Origin: CALARM01 sp040217695
GTDB lineage: Bacteria; Vulcanimicrobiota; SpSt-956; JAKJGF01
Direction of reading: 5' to 3'
Length of the DNA stretch: 17,334 nucleotides
Assembly (NCBI GenBank): GCA_040217695.1
Contig: JBEHWO010000111.1
Location: forward strand, 1 to 17,334
The notes beneath the pieces were generated by a model, which searched no databases, was not told where the DNA came from, and saw only the letters and a list, made by a program, of their open reading frames with translations. Below, one piece after another: positions 1 to 6,879 of this stretch (position 1 is its first letter; each line of letters begins with the position of its first letter). The translations under genes and the position numbers were made by a program.

Positions 1-1
1 C

Positions 2-64
2 AGAGTTAATGTTGACAGTATTGATTTAACTGAAGATATGATTAAAATTATGGAAAAGAAGTAA
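2..64 (+). CDS. C-terminal fragment of a probable OmpH/Skp-like protein (5' end outside window)
   Basis: An open frame runs in from the left edge and stops with TAA at 62-64, encoding about 20 residues ending in DLTEDMIKIMEKK. The ending aligns by eye with the end of the next gene (RVHGIGTDITDDVLKELK): both have RV, then (I)D-(I/L)-T-(D/E)-D-(V/M)-(L/I)-K. That ending is typical of OmpH/Skp periplasmic chaperones, so the upstream gene is probably a tandem OmpH paralogue rather than BamA, which would end in a beta-strand with an aromatic residue. The call rests on 20 residues only. Confidence 0.45.
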   Translation, partial: RVNVDSIDLTEDMIKIMEKK

Positions 65-91
65 ATAATGTTTGGAAAGGAGTCTCTATTA

Positions 92-532
92 ATGAGAAAA
101 ATAAGTCTTTTTTGTATAATTATACTTGTTATTTTAGTTTCAGGAATTGCAGTATCTCTCTCCGTAAGTTCTCCTGCCGTCGCCCAGAAGCAGGTATCTG
201 TAGGTGTTGTAGATATAGAAAAGGTGATGGAGGGATGGCCGAAGTTCACACGATATTCGGAACAGATTCAGGCACAGAGAATAGCCTATTCAGTTCTTTA
301 TGAAAAAGCCTCTCCCAATCTTACCGATGCAGAGAAGACAGAGATGCAGTATCAGATTACCAAGATTTTTGAACATTCCAATGAGATATTGATGGAAGTT
401 CTTACAAATGATATGGAAAAAGCTGCACAAAAAGTTGCTATAGACAAAGGTATGGATCTGGTTCTTGTAAAACAGAGGGTTCATGGTATTGGCACTGATA
501 TTACAGATGATGTATTGAAAGAATTGAAGTAG
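92..532 (+). CDS. OmpH/Skp-family periplasmic chaperone
   Basis: The 146-aa protein begins with a classical signal peptide: MRK, then a hydrophobic core (about residues 4-25) and an AVA-Q cleavage site near residue 31. The mature part starts with VSVGVVDIEKV, matching the 'VD..KV' opening of OmpH/Skp. A helical, charged middle follows, ending in a short conserved tail (VLVKQRVHGIGTDITDDVLKEL). Family members hold unfolded outer-membrane proteins in the periplasm as trimers. An in-frame ATG at 68 exists, but the ATG at 92 is preferred: AAAGGAG lies about 9 nt upstream and the signal peptide then starts cleanly. The ompH-lpxD adjacency is widespread in diderms. The protein is slightly shorter than E. 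coli Skp (161 aa). The family is fairly secure; chaperone function is by homology. Confidence 0.85.
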   Translation: MRKISLFCIIILVILVSGIAVSLSVSSPAVAQKQVSVGVVDIEKVMEGWPKFTRYSEQIQAQRIAYSVLYEKASPNLTDAEKTEMQYQITKIFEHSNEILMEVLTNDMEKAAQKVAIDKGMDLVLVKQRVHGIGTDITDDVLKELK

Positions 533-643
533 AGTAAGATAAATTGTATTTCCTCTTGCCGGCATGACGGGGGAGTAAATATTACACTGAATATAATGAG
601 CAGATTGGTAAGATGACCGGTGTAATATACGGAGATAGAAAAA

Positions 644-1717
644 ATGACTTTTACCGTTAAAGAAATAGCGGAAACTCTTGGAGGGACAGTAATCGGCAAT
701 GAATTTTTTACTGTATCCGGTGTTTCTGATATTGATGGAGCTTCCGGAGACCATATAACCTTTGCAGTAAAGCGTATGTATTTTAAGAAGGCTATAAATT
801 CCGTCGCAGGTGCTATTATCTGTTCTGACCATTATGGACTGAGTACGGAAAAACCTCTCATAATAGTTTCGAATCCCAGATTTGCTTTCGCAAGGGTTTT
901 AGACTTATTTAAAGAAAAAAGCCATTCTTACACTGGAATTCATCACACCTGTATAAAGGGTGAAGAAGTATATTTTTCCAATGATGTAATAATTTATCCA
1001 AATGTTTATATTGGAGATAATGTAAAAATAGGCAAGTCGACAGTTATTTATCCCGGTGTTCATATAGGGAACAATGTAATTATCGGAGATTTTTGTATTA
1101 TATACCCGAATGCTGTAATTCTGGACAGGGTTACAGCAGGTAATAATGTTATTATTCATGCAGGTGCAGTGATTGGAAGCGATGGTTTTGGATTTGAGAG
1201 AGACGGTAAAACCTATTATAAAATACCTCAGATAGGTTCTGTATTGATAGAAGATGATGTGGAAATAGGGGCCGGTACCTGTATAGACAGAGCCACAACA
1301 GGAGTAACTACGATTGGTAAAGGTACTAAAATTGATAATCTTGTTCAGGTGGCTCATAATGTTTCTATAGGAGAAAATGTTGTTATTGCGGGTCTTTCCG
1401 GTCTTTCAGGCAGCGTCAGGGTAGAAGATAATGCTATTATAGGAGGGCAGGTAGGTATAGCAGACAGAATAACTATAGGTAAAAATGCCGTATTATCTGC
1501 CAAATCAGGTATAATAAGTGATATCTCTCCCGACTGCAGGGTGGCAGGCTATCCTGCTCTGGATTACAGGGAATTTTTCCGTTCCGTAGCTTATATGAAA
1601 AAAATTGAACATATATGTTCTGATATTAAAAATTTGAGAGAAGAACTGCTTAAATTAAAAAACTGTGAAGAAGAAAAGCATGTGGCTGCTCTCCAGTCAA
1701 AGGATTGTGAATATTGA
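644..1717 (+). CDS. lpxD: UDP-3-O-(3-hydroxyacyl)glucosamine N-acyltransferase LpxD, copy 1
   Basis: LpxD N-acylates UDP-3-O-acylglucosamine in the cytoplasm, the third step of lipid A synthesis. The 357-aa protein has the LpxD layout: an N-terminal uridine-binding domain (about 1-105), a left-handed beta-helix of (I/V)G-x4 hexapeptide repeats (about 108-300), and a C-terminal helix. The catalytic His is visible as H238 in NLVQVAHNVSIG; GSDGFGFERDG (178-188) and IGAGTCIDRATTG (208-220) are family signatures. The C-terminus has an unusually long charged tail (about 320-357). It follows ompH by 111 bp, and its stop overlaps the next gene's TTG start. A second LpxD lies at 8588. The copies share the fold and a 32-bp identical DNA stretch around the active site but are otherwise clearly diverged. 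Confidence 0.95.
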   Translation: MTFTVKEIAETLGGTVIGNEFFTVSGVSDIDGASGDHITFAVKRMYFKKAINSVAGAIICSDHYGLSTEKPLIIVSNPRFAFARVLDLFKEKSHSYTGIHHTCIKGEEVYFSNDVIIYPNVYIGDNVKIGKSTVIYPGVHIGNNVIIGDFCIIYPNAVILDRVTAGNNVIIHAGAVIGSDGFGFERDGKTYYKIPQIGSVLIEDDVEIGAGTCIDRATTGVTTIGKGTKIDNLVQVAHNVSIGENVVIAGLSGLSGSVRVEDNAIIGGQVGIADRITIGKNAVLSAKSGIISDISPDCRVAGYPALDYREFFRSVAYMKKIEHICSDIKNLREELLKLKNCEEEKHVAALQSKDCEY

Positions 1718-3219
1718 AAAAGATATTATTTATTTTATTTATTTTTATTATTTCAGCGGTGGTTAATTATGGAGAAGAACAGGATCGTTCCGTAAGATCT
1801 TTTCTTTCATTGAGTGGAAGTACGGAAGTAAGCATACCTCTTCATAACCCTGTAATTTTTCCAATTACAGGATCGGCAAGAGGTCCTGTATCTGTAGAAA
1901 ATATGTCGCCTGATTTAATTGATGTAAAAACAGATGAAATTGCGAACAGTTTGATATTAAAGGGTTTGAGATACGGCCAGGGCAGTTTTGTGTTAACGAG
2001 AGATAAGATAAGAAGTGCAATTTATGTGGCAATAAGAGAACCTGCCGGTGTTCTTCCCGAACAGATTTCTATTACTGTTACCGGTAATCCTGCTACAAGA
2101 GATTTTTTGAGGGAATCTGCCATCAGAACCGTTATTTCAAAGACCAGCCTTAAAGCTGGTTCCTATCTTTTATTTGATGAGTATGTACCTTTTGATTGTC
2201 CTTCCTTTTTATCAAGAGGTGAAAGTAAAACCTTTGAACTTCCTGTTAAGATAGAGAACCCTCTGTATTATCCTGTAAGGGAAAGTATTAAAGTCCGTGT
2301 GGTAAATAAGATAATCCCTACATCGGAAGCATCTCTTTTAATGATAAGCAATCGTCCTGAAAAAATAGAAAATGACGGCATACTGTTTCAGGAGAAGGCA
2401 GAGCCGGAAAAGCCTGTAAGATTATTATATTACCATCAGAATTCTCCCACCAGTACAGACAGAGAATTTCTTATAAAACTTACCAATCCTTCCATTAAAA
2501 CAGTAGAAATGAAACTTGTAAGCGGTACATCAGGACCGGATCAGGATGTTTTTTTTGTAGGTCACAGATCTACTGTAAGATTTTTACAGGATTATTCTTA
2601 TGATGCAGGTCAGATAATTACAATAGCTCCTAAAGGCGAATTTATTATAAGCAGGTCTTTTATGAAGCCGGGAGATGTAGTGTCAGGCCTTCTGGAGATA
2701 CATCTGTTAAATAATATTCCATTATCCATAATTGTTCAGGCAGGTCAACCTGATATCACTTTTGATAAAGAAGAGGTTCTTCCTGACGATTTCGACCCCT
2801 TCAGAATACATCCCAAGGGAGTATTTTCAGAACCAAATATTTTATCTTCCTTTACCTATAATGCCGGTTCTGATGACCTGACTATCCCTGTCGGCGTGAG
2901 TCCATGGCTTTCCGATATAAAGACAGGTGCACCGAACCAGGGAAATTACGGGGTTATATACAAATTCAATATCATATTAAATAATCCGTCGGGAGAAGAA
3001 AAGATACTCAGAATTTGTTTTTCACCGGTAAACGGTATTGCCAGAGGTGTATTTATTATAGACAATGATTTATATGAAACAAAACTGTTGCGTCCCGGTA
3101 AAACGTCTCTTGTAGCAGAAATCCGTCTTTCTCCGAAAGAAAGAAGAGCTATGAAAATATTTACCACTCCTCAGAGTGGTTCATGTTATCCTGTAAAAAT
3201 TTTATTCAAGTCTAATTAG
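1714..3219 (+). CDS. Exported protein of unknown function with a possible secretin-type N domain
   Basis: The 501-aa protein has an N-terminal signal peptide (MKKILFILFIFIISAVV) and no lipobox, so it is probably periplasmic or exported. Residues about 30-110 read like the 'pilus formation N-terminal' domain that precedes secretins (CpaC/RcpA type): a hydrophobic 'V.V.N.D.IDV' strand pattern, then LILKGLRYGQGSFVLTRD and a terminal beta-strand. That assignment is by pattern only. The rest is beta-rich with Ig-like features such as FLIKLTNPSIKTVEMKLV, and there is no secretin barrel. The start is TTG at 1714, inside the lpxD stop (TTGA overlap), with AAAGGA about 9 nt upstream; this implies translational coupling. 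Position between lpxD and lpxC suggests an envelope role, but I do not recognise the family. Confidence 0.7.
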   Translation: MKKILFILFIFIISAVVNYGEEQDRSVRSFLSLSGSTEVSIPLHNPVIFPITGSARGPVSVENMSPDLIDVKTDEIANSLILKGLRYGQGSFVLTRDKIRSAIYVAIREPAGVLPEQISITVTGNPATRDFLRESAIRTVISKTSLKAGSYLLFDEYVPFDCPSFLSRGESKTFELPVKIENPLYYPVRESIKVRVVNKIIPTSEASLLMISNRPEKIENDGILFQEKAEPEKPVRLLYYHQNSPTSTDREFLIKLTNPSIKTVEMKLVSGTSGPDQDVFFVGHRSTVRFLQDYSYDAGQIITIAPKGEFIISRSFMKPGDVVSGLLEIHLLNNIPLSIIVQAGQPDITFDKEEVLPDDFDPFRIHPKGVFSEPNILSSFTYNAGSDDLTIPVGVSPWLSDIKTGAPNQGNYGVIYKFNIILNNPSGEEKILRICFSPVNGIARGVFIIDNDLYETKLLRPGKTSLVAEIRLSPKERRAMKIFTTPQSGSCYPVKILFKSN

Positions 3220-3230
3220 GGGATTTTTAT

Positions 3231-4103
3231 ATGGAATATCAAAGGACACTTTTACGAGAACATACCTTTTCAGGGACAGGTATACATTCGGGAGAATCTG
3301 TTTCTATATGTATAAAACCTGCTCCTGCCAATACAGGTATTGTTTTTATCAGAAAGGATCTGCCTTCTGTCCACTATATACCGGCTCTGGCAGATAATGT
3401 TTCCAATACACTCAGAGGCACAACCCTGTCTTTCGGTGGCGTTGAAGTTAAAACGGTAGAACATATTCTTTCCAGTCTTTATGGTCTCCGTGTTGATAAT
3501 GCTTTTATTGAGATATATGGCAGTGAAGTTCCTATAATGGACGGAAGTTCTCATATATTTACCAGCATTATTGATTCCTCCGGTTATAGAGAACAGCCGG
3601 AAGGACGGAGATCTTTTATTATTCCCGGGGAACCTCTGTGGGTTTCAGACAGAGACAGTCATATAATAGTTTTACCATGCAGTGAATTTAAAATTACCTG
3701 TATAGTAGATTATAACCATCCCATATTAAAAACTCAGATGGAGGAAATATTGATTGAACCTAGAACATATATTAACTGTATAAGTCAGTCCAGAACATAT
3801 GGTTTTATAGAAGAAATACAGTATCTTCTGGATAATAATCTTGCTCTTGGAGGTACTCTGGATAATGCTCTTGTTATAAAAAAAGACGGTTATTCTTCAC
3901 CTTTGCGTTATCCGAACGAACCGGTAAGGCATAAAATATTAGATCTTATAGGAGATATCAGTCTTCTGGGTTCTTACTTGAAAAGCCATATTATAGCTGT
4001 TAAAAGCAGTCATAAATTGAATGTGGAGCTTGTTAAGGCTATTAAATCTATGGCGTTGAAACATAAAAATCTCAGTCATGTCGGATGTGTCGATTGTGTT
4101 TAA
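3231..4103 (+). CDS. lpxC: UDP-3-O-acyl-N-acetylglucosamine deacetylase LpxC
   Basis: LpxC is the Zn-dependent deacetylase that commits flux to lipid A, acting in the cytoplasm on UDP-3-O-acyl-GlcNAc. The 290-aa protein shows all key residues: zinc ligands H78 (in KTVEHILSSLYGL), H234 and D238 (in PVRHKILDLIGD), general base E77, the SRTYGF loop (187-192) and catalytic H261 (in SSHKLNVELVKAI). The opening QRTLLREHTFSGTGIHSG is diagnostic of the family. Length is close to E. coli LpxC (305 aa). The start ATG at 3231 follows GGGGATTTTT with good spacing, and the gene lies 11 bp after the preceding stop. The bacterium-only LpxC, not the FabZ-fused form of Bacteroidetes, is present; fabZ is separate downstream. 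Confidence 0.96.
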   Translation: MEYQRTLLREHTFSGTGIHSGESVSICIKPAPANTGIVFIRKDLPSVHYIPALADNVSNTLRGTTLSFGGVEVKTVEHILSSLYGLRVDNAFIEIYGSEVPIMDGSSHIFTSIIDSSGYREQPEGRRSFIIPGEPLWVSDRDSHIIVLPCSEFKITCIVDYNHPILKTQMEEILIEPRTYINCISQSRTYGFIEEIQYLLDNNLALGGTLDNALVIKKDGYSSPLRYPNEPVRHKILDLIGDISLLGSYLKSHIIAVKSSHKLNVELVKAIKSMALKHKNLSHVGCVDCV

Positions 4104-4272
4104 TTTAAAGTTATAGGAGTTTTCATTTTTAATGGCGTAAAATAAAGCTTTAGATAAAAATTAAGTAGAGGCAGTTTATCTAAAAATTTATGATGGATTT
4201 AATGAAATAAAAAAATAATCAGTTTTATTTTATAAATAAACTGTTTTTTAAATTAACAGGGAGTTTTGCGTT
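4104..4272 (+). other. AT-rich lpxC-fabZ intergenic region with a weak hairpin
   Basis: This 169-bp stretch has no ORF of note. A short inverted repeat (CAGTTT / AAACTG, with A- and T-runs on either side) lies at about 4220-4246. It could be a weak bidirectional terminator or mRNA-processing hairpin. No convincing -35/-10 pair is visible. AGGGAG at 4258-4263 is the fabZ ribosome binding site. Confidence 0.4.
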
Positions 4273-4707
4273 ATGATGGATATTAATAAGATAAAAACTA
4301 TTTTGCCACATCGTTATCCTTTCTTACTGGTTGACAGGGTTTTGGATGTAGAACCTCAGAAAAGGATAGTGGCAATCAAGAATGTAAGTGCAAACGAGTT
4401 GTTTTTTACAGGTCATTTCCCTGAACAGCCTATAATGCCCGGGGTTTTGATTGCCGAGGCTCTTGCACAGGTCGGTTGTATTATGATGTATACGGAAAAT
4501 GAACAGGTCAGTGGTAAAATACCTCTTTTAATGGGATTAAATAATTTTAAGTTCAGAAAGCCGGTAGTTCCCGGTGATCAACTGATTATGGAAGTAGAGT
4601 TATTAAAAGTAAGAAGAGGTTTTGGTAAAATTAAAGGATATGCTAAAGTAGAAGGTAATATAGTTGCCGAAGGAGAAATCACCTTTGGATTATCTTCTGG
4701 TTCTTAG
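4273..4707 (+). CDS. fabZ: 3-hydroxyacyl-[acyl-carrier-protein] dehydratase FabZ
   Basis: FabZ dehydrates 3-hydroxyacyl-ACP in fatty-acid elongation. It draws on the same 3-hydroxyacyl-ACP pool that LpxA and LpxD use, which explains its frequent place in lpx operons. The 144-aa protein is a single hot-dog fold domain. Active-site H48 lies in FFTGHFPEQPIMPG and E62 in LIAEALAQVG, and the opening INKIKTILPHRYPFLLVDRV is typical. Length is normal for the family. ATG at 4273 is chosen over the adjacent ATG at 4276 because AGGGAG lies 9 nt upstream. It is separated from lpxC by 169 bp, so it may have its own promoter or mRNA-processing site. Confidence 0.96.
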   Translation: MMDINKIKTILPHRYPFLLVDRVLDVEPQKRIVAIKNVSANELFFTGHFPEQPIMPGVLIAEALAQVGCIMMYTENEQVSGKIPLLMGLNNFKFRKPVVPGDQLIMEVELLKVRRGFGKIKGYAKVEGNIVAEGEITFGLSSGS

Positions 4708-4724
4708 ATTTTCAGGATAGATTA

Positions 4725-5747
4725 ATGAAAGGGGATTTTAGGTTGAAAAGATTGAGAGTTGGGGTCATCGGTGTAGGTAATATGGGACAGCATCATGCCA
4801 GGGTTTATAATGAAATGCCTGAAGTTGAGCTTATAGGTCTGGCTGATACCGATGAAAGTACCCTGAATGAAGTTTCTCAGAGATTTGGAGTAAATCGTTA
4901 TCCGGATTATAAGGAGTTTTTTGGTAAAGTAGATGCTGTAAGTATTGTAGTTCCTACAAGCTATCATTATGATATATCCAGAGGTTTTCTGGAACGTGGT
5001 GTTCATGTTCTTGTAGAGAAACCTGTAACGAAAACTATTGAAGAAATAGATGCTTTGAATAAAATAGCAAAGGAGAAAGGCCTTATATTACAGGTAGGAC
5101 ATACAGAACGGTTTAATCCTGCTGTTCAGGAATTATTTAATCTGGTAGAAAAACCTATTTTTGTAGAAGCCAATCGTCTTGGCCCTGCCAGTGCGAGAAA
5201 TCTGGATATTGGTGTTGTCCTTGAACTTATGATTCATGATATTGATATTATACTGAGTCTTGTAAAATCATCTGTAAAGAAGGTTAATGCTATGGGGTCC
5301 TCTGTTTATTCTGATTTTGAAGATATAGCCGTAGCACAACTGGTTTTTGAGAACGGATGTCTTGCTACCCTGGCTTCAAGCAGGGTTACAGCGGAAAGGG
5401 TAAGGAAACTTGAAGTTACACTTGAAGATGCCTTTGTTTCTGTAGATTATATAGATCAAAATATAACTTTTCGCCGTCAGTTATCTTCAAAATATGTTTT
5501 TGATAAAAACAGTACGAGATATCAGAGGAAATTTTTACTTGAAAAACCTTTTATCAGTAAAGAAGAACCTTTGAGACTTGAGTTGAATCATTTTATCCAG
5601 TGTATTACTGAAGGTAAAAAACCTATAGTTTCCGGTGATGAAGCGAGTAATGCCCTTACTCTTGCACATAAAATACTGGAAAATATGGAAATGACCAATT
5701 TAAGAGTGGATAAGAGTTTTCTGGATTTGCATAAAGACTGTCATTAG
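4725..5747 (+). CDS. Gfo/Idh/MocA-family NAD(P)-dependent oxidoreductase (GnnA-like context)
   Basis: The 340-aa protein has an N-terminal Rossmann fold with RVGVIGVGNMGQHHARV (11-27), the family signature EKP (98-100) and a catalytic-region motif VLELMIHDIDI (165-175), followed by the alpha/beta C-terminal domain. Gfo/Idh/MocA enzymes next to lpxA are common. In Acidithiobacillus and Leptospira the family member GnnA oxidises the 3-OH of UDP-GlcNAc so that the transaminase GnnB can make UDP-GlcNAc3N, the substrate for amide-linked lipid A. No GnnB-like aminotransferase is seen here, so the specific reaction is unproven. The start is ambiguous: ATG 4725 follows AGGA, but TTG 4743 has a stronger Shine-Dalgarno sequence (AAAGGGG) and would start MKRLRVGVIG. 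Confidence 0.85.
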   Translation: MKGDFRLKRLRVGVIGVGNMGQHHARVYNEMPEVELIGLADTDESTLNEVSQRFGVNRYPDYKEFFGKVDAVSIVVPTSYHYDISRGFLERGVHVLVEKPVTKTIEEIDALNKIAKEKGLILQVGHTERFNPAVQELFNLVEKPIFVEANRLGPASARNLDIGVVLELMIHDIDIILSLVKSSVKKVNAMGSSVYSDFEDIAVAQLVFENGCLATLASSRVTAERVRKLEVTLEDAFVSVDYIDQNITFRRQLSSKYVFDKNSTRYQRKFLLEKPFISKEEPLRLELNHFIQCITEGKKPIVSGDEASNALTLAHKILENMEMTNLRVDKSFLDLHKDCH

Positions 5748-5978
5748 GAATGACAGAGAAATAAGTGTCCCGTTTTAGTTGAGTGTTTAAGGTTCAGTGT
5801 TGAGAGTTGGAAGAATTAAATAAGACTTTAAACCATGAACTCTCAACTCAAAAGAGACAGTTGATTAATTTTTTTTTCCTTAATTATTTTATAAAGGAGG
5901 CTGTGAGATAGGGATATTCTATCAGTAGAATGCTATTTTTATAAGCAGTTAGATAGAGCTTCCGCAGGTGTGATTTTT
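5748..5978 (+). repeat. Intergenic region with degenerate GTTNARN heptamers and an imperfect long hairpin
   Basis: Five tandem 7-mers run from 5778 to 5812 (GTTGAGT, GTTTAAG, GTTCAGT, GTTGAGA, GTTGGAA). Three more lie on the opposite strand at 5827-5847 (GTTGAGA, GTTCATG, GTTTAAA). The two arrays pair: GTTGAGAGTT at 5799-5808 with AACTCTCAAC at 5838-5847, and 5767-5783 imperfectly with 5843-5859. A T9 run follows, so the structure might terminate transcription. Downstream are an orphan AAAGGAGG (about 5893-5900) with no ORF after it, and a small hairpin ATTCTA-TCAG-TAGAAT (5916-5931). The lpxA ribosome binding site AGGTG lies at 5966-5970. Confidence 0.6.
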
Positions 5979-6803
5979 ATGAAAATAGATGAAAGAGCAA
6001 TCGTTTCACCAAAAGCAATTATCGGGTCCGATGTAGAAATAGGACCCTATAGTATTATAGGTGATAATGTTAAAATCGGAAATAATACTGTTATTGGCCC
6101 TTTTGTTCATGTTAAAGGATGGACTGAAATAGGCAGTGAATGTAAAATTTATACAGGTGCTGTCATTGGTTCTGCCCCTCAGGATTTGAAATATAAAGGT
6201 GACAGGAGTTATGTAGTTATAGGTAATAACACTGTACTTCGCGAATATGTTACTGTTAACCGTCCTACAACACCCGAACACACTACTGTTATAGGCAGTG
6301 GAGCTTTTCTTATGGCTTATGTTCATGTAGCTCATGATTGTGTTGTCGGAGATGAGGTTGTAATTGCAAATTCTGTCGGACTTTCCGGCCATGTAAAGGT
6401 AGGACATAAAGCTGTGCTCGGCGGCTTTGTCGGGGTCCATCAGTTTGTTCGTATCGGGAAAATGGCTATGGTAGGGGGATATACCAAACTGGTTCAGGAT
6501 GTAGTTCCTTTTATGATGGTAGACGGGCAGCCTGCCAGTGTTTACAGTATAAATGTTCATGGCCTGAGACGTCAGAAGATATCTTCAGAAATAAGAAAAA
6601 ATTTGAAACTCGCCAACAATCTCTTATTTCATTCAAATTTGAATCTATCCCAGGCAATAGAGAGGATCAAATCGGATATAAAGGCGTCAGAAGAAATAGA
6701 AGAGTTATTAAAATTTATTGAGAATCCTTCCAGACAGGGAATACTGACAAGAACAAGAAAAGACAATAAGAACGTCCCTGATGACGACTCGCATGACATG
6801 TGA
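5979..6803 (+). CDS. lpxA: Acyl-ACP--UDP-GlcNAc O-acyltransferase LpxA
   Basis: LpxA catalyses the first step of lipid A synthesis, transferring a 3-hydroxyacyl chain from ACP to the 3-position of UDP-GlcNAc. The 274-aa protein is a left-handed beta-helix of hexapeptide repeats (about 1-185) plus a C-terminal helical domain. Catalytic H119 is in AYVHVAHDCVVG, with H116 just before it. H138 (SGHVKVG) and H154 (GVHQFVRIG) match E. coli H144 and H160. The INVHGLRRQ motif (191-199) is the family's C-terminal entry signature. The ATG at 5979 is preferred over an in-frame GTG at 5970, because AGGTG then sits at normal spacing. The last 20 residues are charged and probably disordered. Whether the acceptor is UDP-GlcNAc or UDP-GlcNAc3N cannot be read from the sequence. 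Confidence 0.96.
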   Translation: MKIDERAIVSPKAIIGSDVEIGPYSIIGDNVKIGNNTVIGPFVHVKGWTEIGSECKIYTGAVIGSAPQDLKYKGDRSYVVIGNNTVLREYVTVNRPTTPEHTTVIGSGAFLMAYVHVAHDCVVGDEVVIANSVGLSGHVKVGHKAVLGGFVGVHQFVRIGKMAMVGGYTKLVQDVVPFMMVDGQPASVYSINVHGLRRQKISSEIRKNLKLANNLLFHSNLNLSQAIERIKSDIKASEEIEELLKFIENPSRQGILTRTRKDNKNVPDDDSHDM

Positions 6804-6879
6804 TGTTTCAGCTATCAGAGTTCATTTTTTCTGAACTATCAGGACTGAAGGCTGATAGCTGATACCATTGAAATTTTTT
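6804..6879 (+). repeat. lpxA-lpxB spacer made of nested hairpins and GCTGATA heptamers
   Basis: The spacer folds almost completely. A perfect 11-bp outer stem pairs 6808-6818 (TCAGCTATCAG) with 6852-6862 (CTGATAGCTGA). An inner 6-bp stem pairs AGTTCA (6819-6824) with TGAACT (6832-6837) around a T-rich loop. The right side is three tandem 7-mers, ACTGAAG GCTGATA GCTGATA (6844-6864). The structure lies directly before the lpxB start and leaves no Shine-Dalgarno sequence there. Confidence 0.75.

Noticed and set aside
579..628. Inverted repeat ATATTACAC (579-587) / GTGTAATAT (620-628) between ompH and lpxD1
   Set aside because: Stem of 9 A+T-rich pairs with a 32-nt loop and no T-run; no clear function, not called as terminator or operator.
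290..832. 180-codon open frame on the minus strand across ompH and lpxD1
   Set aside because: It is the reverse complement of two well-supported genes, has no domain pattern, and similar minus-strand frames occur over lpxA and lpxD2 because A+T-rich hexapeptide genes give few stops.
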